Positions 5,575-9,897 of a stretch of 9,897 nucleotides of DNA are shown piece by piece (position 1 is the stretch's first letter; each line of letters begins with the position of its first letter). A program made the position numbers and the translations under genes. Under the pieces are notes generated by a model. It was given only the letters and a program-made list of their open reading frames with translations. It made no database searches and was not told the origin of the DNA. This DNA is from Thermoplasmata archaeon. GTDB taxonomy: Archaea > Thermoplasmatota > Thermoplasmata > WALJ01. The DNA lies in contig WALJ01000195.1 of the NCBI GenBank assembly GCA_015522885.1, positions 1 through 9,897 on the forward strand, given 5' to 3'.

Positions 5575-6308
5575 AACCTCGTTCTCAGAACGACAAACCC
5601 GTCTTCTCTGGTTATGCTCACCGGATACGCACCAGTTCTGTGGTCTGTCCCTCTCATCTTCAGTATTTCGAGGTACTTTCTTCTGGCGTTTCCCTCGGCT
5701 TTCAGAGACAGCAGAATCACCGAATCGGCCGCATAGGAGACCTCCACCGGATACATTTCTCCGGGGCTGACCTCGCCGGTGAGGACCGTAACCGCCTGCC
5801 AGTTTTTCAGAGAATTCGTGAGATCGAAGAGGAACTTCCTGTAATTTCCTTTTACGATGTTACCAATGACGGTGACAGGGTCTATCACAATTCTCTGCGG
5901 CATTGTCTCAGCTATTTTATCATTTATGTATTCGATAACTTCGTCTATCGGCTCATTCAGTTTTGAGCCCAGATCCACATATTTTATTAATCTATTAAAA
6001 TATTCCTTTTTTACAAAGTTAAAGTTGGACGAATACCTCAGCATCCACTGGGTCGGTTCGCTGAGGGTGGTGAAGAACAAACCCTCTTCTCCTTTTTCCG
6101 CACCGGCAAAAAGAAACTGGAGAGAGAACGTTGTCTTTCCTGTTCCAGCACCTCCAGCTATAAGGATAACCGAGGGAAAGGGAAATCCACCTTCAATCAT
6201 GTCATCAAGACCTGAGATGCCCGAGGGTATCCTGAAAATCCCTGTTTCAGAGCTTTCTTCCGCTTTTTCCTTTTCATCTTCTAATATTTTGCCATCATTT
6301 TTAGCCAT
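5571..6308 (-). CDS. KaiC-like RecA-superfamily ATPase, cassette gene B, copy 1
   Basis: This 245-aa single-domain ATPase belongs to the KaiC/RadA-like group. After a variable acidic N-terminus (1-23) comes the KaiC signature SGISGLDDMIEGGFPFPS, the Walker A GGAGTGKT at 52-59, TLSEPT with Glu84 in the place of the KaiC catalytic glutamates (only one of the two is acidic), the Walker B strand QRIVID ending at Asp143, and the C-terminal KaiC-like GNARRKYLEILKMRGTDHRTGAYP. It should bind and hydrolyse ATP, probably as a hexamer. I chose the ATG at 6308: it overlaps gene A by 8 bp, has AGGTGG just upstream, and fits the paralogue start; an ATG at 6338 is in frame but lies inside the coding end of A. 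The last 64 residues are identical to copy 2. Role unknown; signalling or regulation is inferred from the family. Confidence 0.88.
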   Translation of the reverse strand: MAKNDGKILEDEKEKAEESSETGIFRIPSGISGLDDMIEGGFPFPSVILIAGGAGTGKTTFSLQFLFAGAEKGEEGLFFTTLSEPTQWMLRYSSNFNFVKKEYFNRLIKYVDLGSKLNEPIDEVIEYINDKIAETMPQRIVIDPVTVIGNIVKGNYRKFLFDLTNSLKNWQAVTVLTGEVSPGEMYPVEVSYAADSVILLSLKAEGNARRKYLEILKMRGTDHRTGAYPVSITREDGFVVLRTRF

Positions 6309-6912
6309 GCAACCACCTCTCCTCAATTTTAATTTCATTTGTTATATATCTTTTCAGAAGCCAGTACAGGGTTTTATGTGCATCAGCATCTATCCCAGCA
6401 ACAAAAAGAATATTTTTTGTGGAGATTAGCTCTCTAAGAGTACGAAGGAAATTTTCAACAGATGTCATGGTATTATATGCCAGAGCTGTAGCAATATTGT
6501 CAATAAGTATGAAATCAATATCGTCCAAATCCGTTTTTGCTGTCTGAGAATCATCGATTTGTCCATCCAAAAAAAGATTCAATAGAAGGTCAAGATGAAA
6601 AGGTCCGTTTGTGTATATGACATTCTCTTGAATTTCGATGGGAACACTACTTGAGAGCTTCGTTACCGTGTCTGCATACAATAGATTGGTCTGGTCGACT
6701 TTATGCAGGGTCAGGAGATGTGTCAGGTATCCATGGGGTCTGTCCAGAACCACTGTAATACCTCTTTTTTTCTTGTCTTCCAGGAGAAGTTTTAGTATAA
6801 CCAGATTTATTCTCACCAAGAATACGCGCTTTGTGGTAAAGATGTAGTCGTTTCCGTCTACACCCAGCTGGCTTGCCAGAGCCGCTTCCAGTTTAAGGTC
6901 TCGCTCATTCAT
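6301..6912 (-). CDS. P-loop-less RecA/KaiC-fold partner, cassette gene A, copy 1
   Basis: This 203-aa protein has the strand-helix order of a KaiC-like domain but no Walker A: the helix VRINLVILKLLLE (33-45) and strand GITVVLDRP (51-59) align with the Walker A helix and next strand of gene B, with no GxxGxGKT before them. A Walker B-like FILIDN is at 134-139 and is followed by a strand NILFVAGID (167-175). It is probably a non-hydrolysing partner of B. The fold resembles DUF835-type archaeal proteins; that match is by pattern only. The C-terminal EIKIEERWLHG is identical to copy 2 and its codons hold the ribosome-binding site of B. A GGAGGT (6923-6928) lies 10 bases before the ATG. More AT-rich than copy 2. 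Confidence 0.75.
   Translation of the reverse strand: MNERDLKLEAALASQLGVDGNDYIFTTKRVFLVRINLVILKLLLEDKKKRGITVVLDRPHGYLTHLLTLHKVDQTNLLYADTVTKLSSSVPIEIQENVIYTNGPFHLDLLLNLFLDGQIDDSQTAKTDLDDIDFILIDNIATALAYNTMTSVENFLRTLRELISTKNILFVAGIDADAHKTLYWLLKRYITNEIKIEERWLHG
6313..6324 (-). promoter_or_regulatory. Embedded ribosome-binding site for gene B copy 1
   Basis: On the minus strand GAGGAGAGGTGG ends 4 bases before the ATG at 6308. It is also the coding sequence for the EERW residues near the C-terminus of gene A, so A and B are translationally coupled. It supports the 6308 start over the upstream in-frame ATG at 6338. Confidence 0.75.
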
Positions 6913-6922
6913 TTCTGTACCT

Positions 6923-6951
6923 ACCTCCTTCTTAGCAACATAGTATTTATA
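6923..6951 (-). promoter_or_regulatory. Promoter and Shine-Dalgarno of cassette 1
   Basis: The 103-bp gap between cassette 2 and cassette 1 holds, on the minus strand, a good TATA box TATAAATA (6944-6951) and a Shine-Dalgarno GGAGGT (6923-6928) before the ATG at 6912. The expected transcription start falls very close to the Shine-Dalgarno, so either the start is slightly earlier than usual or the leader is barely long enough. Cassette 1 can thus be transcribed on its own as well as by read-through. Confidence 0.55.
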
Positions 6952-7015
6952 GGCTTCGACATAACTTTCTTAATAGAGCCTACCATTCAATTTCGAAATG
7001 AGTGGATTGCGCTCT

Positions 7016-7750
7016 CTAGAACCTCGTTCTCAGAACCACAAACCCGTCTTCTCTGGTTATGCTCACCGGATACGCACCAGTTCTGTGGTCTGTCCCTCTC
7101 ATCTTCAGTATCTCGAGGTATTTTCTTCTGGCGTTTCCTTCGGCTTTCAGAGACAGCAGAATCACCGAATCGGCCGCATAGGAGACCTCCACCGGATACA
7201 TTTCTCCGGGTCTTACTTCTCCGGTTAGTAAGGAGACAGCCTGCCAGCTTTTGAGGGAATTGGTAAGGTCGAAAAGGAATTTTCTGTAGTCATCTTTTAT
7301 TATATTTCCTATTATGGTGACGGGGTCTATCACTATCCTCTGAGGCATCGTCTCCGCTATTTTCTCGTTTATATATCTAAGTATCTCATCCACTGGTCTG
7401 TTGAGCATGGAGCCGAGGTCCACATATTGTATGAGATTTCCGAAGTACTCCTTTTTTACGAAGCTGAAATTCGAAGAGTATTGGAGCATCCAATGTGTCG
7501 GCTCGCTCAGAGTAGTAAAAAACAGGCCCTGTTCGTCCTGCTCGGCACCTGCAAACAGAAACTGCAGAGAAAATGTCGTTTTACCTGTTCCGGCACTTCC
7601 CGCAACGAGTACCACCGAAGGGAATGGAAACCCCCCTTCTATCATATCGTCAAGTCCGGGGATTCCGGAAGCCACTCTGACCATCTCATTTTCCCTCAAT
7701 TCTTCATTTTCTTCCTCATTTTTCCATGTTTTTTCCGAAACTTCATCCAT
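7016..7750 (-). CDS. KaiC-like RecA-superfamily ATPase, cassette gene B, copy 2
   Basis: This 244-aa paralogue of copy 1 shares its layout: a variable acidic N-terminus (1-26), SGIPGLDDMIEGGFPFPS, Walker A GSAGTGKT at 51-58, TLSEPT with Glu83, Walker B IVID ending at Asp142, and the same C-terminal subdomain. By hand count about 78% of the roughly 158 central residues match copy 1, and then all of the last 64 match. All catalytic elements are present, so ATP binding and probable hydrolysis are expected. The start ATG overlaps the end of gene A by 8 bp (ATGGATGA) behind an AGAGGTGG site, the same junction as in copy 1. The C-terminus ends 103 bp before cassette 1. Function unknown; the link to A is inferred from the conserved pairing. 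Confidence 0.88.
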   Translation of the reverse strand: MDEVSEKTWKNEEENEELRENEMVRVASGIPGLDDMIEGGFPFPSVVLVAGSAGTGKTTFSLQFLFAGAEQDEQGLFFTTLSEPTHWMLQYSSNFSFVKKEYFGNLIQYVDLGSMLNRPVDEILRYINEKIAETMPQRIVIDPVTIIGNIIKDDYRKFLFDLTNSLKSWQAVSLLTGEVRPGEMYPVEVSYAADSVILLSLKAEGNARRKYLEILKMRGTDHRTGAYPVSITREDGFVVLRTRF

Positions 7751-8354
7751 GCAACCACCTCTCTTCTATCTTTATCTCATTTTTTATTTCCGATTTAAGA
7801 AGGCCATAAAGAGCCCTGTGTGCATGGGGGTCTACCCCCATCACGATCAGGATATTGTGTTTGTCAGAAAGCTCCTTCAGGGTTTTGAGACAGGTTTCCA
7901 TCGCTTCCATTGTGTTATATGTGAGGGCGGATGCCACATTATCTATAAGTATGAAATCCACATCCTCCATCTCAATGGCTTTTGTCTTAAAGTCATCCTC
8001 ATATCCGTCAGAAAATGCATTCATAAGCAGTTCGACATGGAACGGCCCATCCGTGTATACCACTTTTTTCGGATTATCTATAACGGAATCACCTGAAAAC
8101 CTAGCAACCGTATCTATATAGGAAAGGTTTGTCTGGTCCACCCTGTGTAAGGAGAGTAAATGCGCCAGATAGCCGTAAGGTCTGTCCAGAACCACGGCCA
8201 CTCCTCTTTTCTTTCTATTTTCCAGCAGAAGTTTCAGTATAACAAGGTTCACCCTCACCATGAATACCTGCTTTGTCGTGAAGATGTAATCGTTCCCATC
8301 CACACCCACTTGGCTCGATAAAGCCTCTTCTAATCTAAGGTCCTTTTCATTCAT
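7743..8354 (-). CDS. P-loop-less RecA/KaiC-fold partner, cassette gene A, copy 2
   Basis: This protein is 203 aa when started at the ATG at 8354, which gives the same length as copy 1 with no gaps. Conserved blocks are GVDGNDYIFTTK (17-28), VNLVILKLLLE (35-45), VVLDRP (54-59), HRVDQTNL (70-77), FILIDN (134-139) and EIKIEERWLHG at the end. The Walker A motif is absent as in copy 1, while the Walker B-like strand is kept, so it should keep the fold but not hydrolyse ATP by the usual mechanism. An in-frame ATG at 8420 would add 22 residues with no counterpart in copy 1. I reject it because GGTGAGGG lies one base before the ATG at 8354 and a TATA box is correctly placed for that start. Likely co-transcribed with B. 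Confidence 0.75.
   Translation of the reverse strand: MNEKDLRLEEALSSQVGVDGNDYIFTTKQVFMVRVNLVILKLLLENRKKRGVAVVLDRPYGYLAHLLSLHRVDQTNLSYIDTVARFSGDSVIDNPKKVVYTDGPFHVELLMNAFSDGYEDDFKTKAIEMEDVDFILIDNVASALTYNTMEAMETCLKTLKELSDKHNILIVMGVDPHAHRALYGLLKSEIKNEIKIEERWLHG
7755..7766 (-). promoter_or_regulatory. Embedded ribosome-binding site for gene B copy 2
   Basis: GAAGAGAGGTGG on the minus strand ends 4 bases before the ATG at 7750 and lies inside the last codons of gene A (EERW). It is the counterpart of the site at 6313-6324, differing at a single base that leaves the amino acids unchanged. Confidence 0.75.
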
Positions 8355-8355
8355 G

Positions 8356-8393
8356 CCCTCACCTGTATCTCTTTCAGGTTCATGGTATTTAAA
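8356..8393 (-). promoter_or_regulatory. Promoter and Shine-Dalgarno of cassette 2
   Basis: On the minus strand TTTAAATA (8386-8393) is a TATA-like box whose expected transcription start is near 8364. GGTGAGGG (8356-8363) follows at once and precedes the ATG at 8354. As for cassette 1, the leader would be about ten bases with the Shine-Dalgarno at its 5' end. The site lies 82 bp downstream of the regulator stop, so cassette 2 need not depend on the regulator promoter. Confidence 0.5.
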
Positions 8394-8436
8394 ATCTTCC
8401 TGTTGTCGTACAAAACCCACAGCTTTAATTATGGAA

Positions 8437-9438
8437 TCATATATTTAATACTCTCTTTACAGCCCTTCCGAAATGGAAGTATCTGCCGAATACCGTGTCG
8501 GGTATAGAAAGAAATAGTATGTCCGGCTCACCCATGATGTTTTTCTCCGGATTTGCCCATGAAGACAGTTGTGCGGTTATTTCCCTGCTCTTTCTGAAGT
8601 TCTTGAACACGGCAATGGCAATCCCCTGTATCGGTGTGCTGGCTCCGAATATTATTGGGTACAGGGGATATTTGTCTATCTCTTCAATCATTCTTCTGTA
8701 AACATCCGCTCTCATCCTCCATGAGACAAAGAGCATGACCTCATATCCTATTTTCCGAAGGTTTACCACTGCTTTCTTTCTGTAGGCCCCTTCTTTTTCG
8801 AATTTCTCCCTGAGCCTCAGAACTCTCTGCCTGCTTGTGCCCAGTTTTTCGGCAATCTTTTCTCCGGACCACTCTGGATGTTCCACGAGTTCGGCATAAA
8901 CTTCCTTCTCTCCTTCTCTGAAGGAGTATGCTTCATCTACATGAGGTTTCACTATTTCAGGTACTTCTATCCCATACTCCGAAGATATCAGGGGGTAGAA
9001 ATCCACAAGCCTCCAGATGTCCGTTATTCCCATCGGAAGGATGGTAAGTCCGTATCTCTCTGCATCCAAATCCCGCGCTGTCTCCGAGAAGTCCATCACT
9101 TCCTCGTAGAATTGAGTGTAGTCTCTGGCCATTCCTATGCCAACTCCCTTGATATCCTCGAAAGAGGAGAAAAAGAGTGTGTCGGGAAGTATGTTTTCGC
9201 TCTTTTTCGTGTCGCCTGTTTTTACCGAACCGAACCCCGAGAAAAGCAGTTCCGCCCCTATCGCTCTGAAATCCGGAACCCATATGAAACTCAGAATTCC
9301 GGACTCGGCCAGCCTTTTTCTGGATTTTGCAACTGTCCATTTGCTCATTTCAAGAACATCCGAGATTTCCTCTGTTGTGGTTGTCGGATTTCTCAGGTAG
9401 GCTGTCATGACTTCCATATCCGTCGTGTTCGGCTTCAC
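8437..9438 (-). CDS. Two-module HTH transcriptional regulator
   Basis: This 333-aa DNA-binding protein appears to be an internal duplication of an HTH plus a mixed alpha-beta domain. The first HTH spans about 8-52 (TTTTEEISDVLEMSKWTVAK is its core) and the second about 175-220 (GEKIAEKLGTSRQRVLRLRE). Each is followed by similar text: VPDFRAIGAELLFSGFG after the first, VVNLRKIGYEVMLFVSW after the second, then KGVGIGMARDY and QGIAIAVFKNF. The layout recalls Lrp/AsnC-type regulators without being a plain member. I prefer the GTG at 9438 because a TATA-like TTTTAAGT is centred about 27 bp upstream, giving a leaderless message; a TTG at 9447 or ATG at 9417 are alternatives. It lies just upstream of the A-B cassettes on the same strand and is divergent from the RND gene, so it could control either. 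Confidence 0.8.
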   Translation of the reverse strand: MKPNTTDMEVMTAYLRNPTTTTEEISDVLEMSKWTVAKSRKRLAESGILSFIWVPDFRAIGAELLFSGFGSVKTGDTKKSENILPDTLFFSSFEDIKGVGIGMARDYTQFYEEVMDFSETARDLDAERYGLTILPMGITDIWRLVDFYPLISSEYGIEVPEIVKPHVDEAYSFREGEKEVYAELVEHPEWSGEKIAEKLGTSRQRVLRLREKFEKEGAYRKKAVVNLRKIGYEVMLFVSWRMRADVYRRMIEEIDKYPLYPIIFGASTPIQGIAIAVFKNFRKSREITAQLSSWANPEKNIMGEPDILFLSIPDTVFGRYFHFGRAVKRVLNI

Positions 9439-9458
9439 ATGACACAAATGGATAAGAG

Positions 9459-9470
9459 GTACTTAAAATT
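9459..9470 (-). promoter_or_regulatory. TATA box for the two-module regulator
   Basis: On the minus strand AATTTTAAGTAC is centred about 27 bp before the GTG at 9438 and only 18 bp before the TTG at 9447. The first distance fits archaeal promoters and supports a leaderless GTG start. Confidence 0.45.
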
Positions 9471-9541
9471 TACTATTTTTCTCATTTTGATTTTCTATTC
9501 ATAACATTTTTTGACAGTTTACAGAAATTTCGAGCAAATCG

Positions 9542-9549
9542 TTATATAC
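9542..9549 (+). promoter_or_regulatory. TATA box for the RND-family gene
   Basis: TTATATAC is centred about 28 bp before the ATG at 9574, with no Shine-Dalgarno between, so a leaderless message is expected. It shares a 135-bp intergenic region with the divergent regulator promoter. I see no clear palindrome between the two. Confidence 0.55.
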
Positions 9550-9573
9550 TTCCAAGAATTTCTCTCTGATAGC

Positions 9574-9897
9574 ATGAAGATGAAAAGCTTTGGCAAAGTC
9601 GTTGCCGGAAACCCGGGAAAAGTCGTGCTGACCATACTGGTACTGACCATGCTCTTCGGATACTATGCGGCACAGATGAGCATGAGCTCCGATTTTCACA
9701 GCTTTATGCCGGACGATGAGATGTCCAGAGCGTATGCTGAGATTCAGGATGACTATGCGGGTGTGGAAATGGTGCAGATAATTGCGAAAGGTGACAATGT
9801 TCTCACAAAGGATTCTCTTCTGGAACAGTTGAGGCTTGAAAAGGAGATATTGAGCAACGAGAGCATATCGAAAAACCTTCAGACACCGGAGAAACCC
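9574..9897 (+). CDS. RND-superfamily (MmpL/HAE3-like) membrane protein, N-terminal part
   Basis: This reading frame is open for 108 codons to the window edge. It begins with a short basic N-terminus ending in GNPGKVV, one hydrophobic helix (about 17-32, VVLTILVLTMLFGYYAA), then MSMSSDFHSFMPDDEMSRAYAEIQDDYAGVEMVQIIAKGDNVLTKDSLLEQLRLEKEI split over residues 36-95. A first helix, the SSDFxxFMPDD motif, a strand VEMVQIIAKG and a helix LLEQLRLEKEI are the classic opening of archaeal and bacterial RND/MmpL-like proteins with a large extracytoplasmic loop after the first helix. Such proteins export lipids, hopanoids or amphiphiles, or resemble SecDF and Patched; the substrate cannot be told from this end. 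The ATG at 9574 fits the TATA box, while a second ATG follows two codons later. The rest of the gene lies beyond the window. Confidence 0.85.
   Translation, partial: MKMKSFGKVVAGNPGKVVLTILVLTMLFGYYAAQMSMSSDFHSFMPDDEMSRAYAEIQDDYAGVEMVQIIAKGDNVLTKDSLLEQLRLEKEILSNESISKNLQTPEKP

Noticed and set aside
6309..6338. A longer start for gene B copy 1 at an ATG at 6338
   Set aside because: The extra residues (MKLKLRRGGC) are read from the coding end of gene A and from the ribosome-binding site itself; copy 2 starts at the equivalent of 6308.
8355..8420. A 22-residue N-terminal extension of gene A copy 2 from an ATG at 8420
   Set aside because: Copy 1 has no counterpart, the Shine-Dalgarno and TATA box fit the start at 8354, and starting there makes both copies exactly 203 residues.

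Overview
The window reads as chromosomal DNA from an archaeon, most likely an uncultured euryarchaeote (Thermoplasmatota-like is a guess, not shown). The archaeal call rests on promoters and gene families. TATA-like boxes sit 24-28 bp upstream of the start codons of five genes (starts near 420, 2860, 5092, 9438 and 9574), which implies leaderless transcripts. Re-initiated genes inside operons carry Shine-Dalgarno motifs instead. The families present are typical of archaea: KaiC-like ATPases, the DUF355/adenosine-specific kinase and an archaeal-style RND protein. One exception is the tRNA-guanine transglycosylase at the left edge, whose zinc motif spacing and tail look bacterial.

Left part (1-2500): the 3' end of tgt; a 190-bp intergenic region with a perfect 14-bp inverted repeat and a 33-bp-period tandem repeat; an AAA ATPase of the AAA_14/DUF4143 type; then a divergent pair of a small membrane protein and a winged-helix regulator separated by a palindrome-bearing intergenic region. 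Middle (2480-5574): a membrane-anchored OB-fold-like exported protein on the minus strand; a plus-strand operon of a PLP aminotransferase and a rhomboid protease with a C-terminal zinc ribbon, one base apart; and an adenosine-specific kinase family gene with its own promoter.

Right part (5571-9450, all minus strand): the most interesting block. A two-gene cassette occurs twice in tandem. Gene A (203 aa) looks like a RecA/KaiC-fold protein that lost its P-loop. Gene B (244-245 aa) is a KaiC-like ATPase with intact Walker motifs. In both copies A and B overlap by 8 bp and the ribosome-binding site of B lies inside the last codons of A. The last 64 codons of the two B copies are 98% identical in DNA and identical in protein, while the rest has diverged, which points to gene conversion. 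Just upstream lies a 333-aa regulator built from two HTH-plus-sensor-like modules, on the same strand and possibly controlling the cassettes. Divergent from it, an RND-superfamily membrane protein runs off the right edge.

A working picture for the right block is a DNA-binding sensor (possibly the two-module regulator) coupled to hetero-oligomeric A-B ATPase switches present as two paralogous sets. The pairing of A with B is well supported by the sequence; the function is not known.
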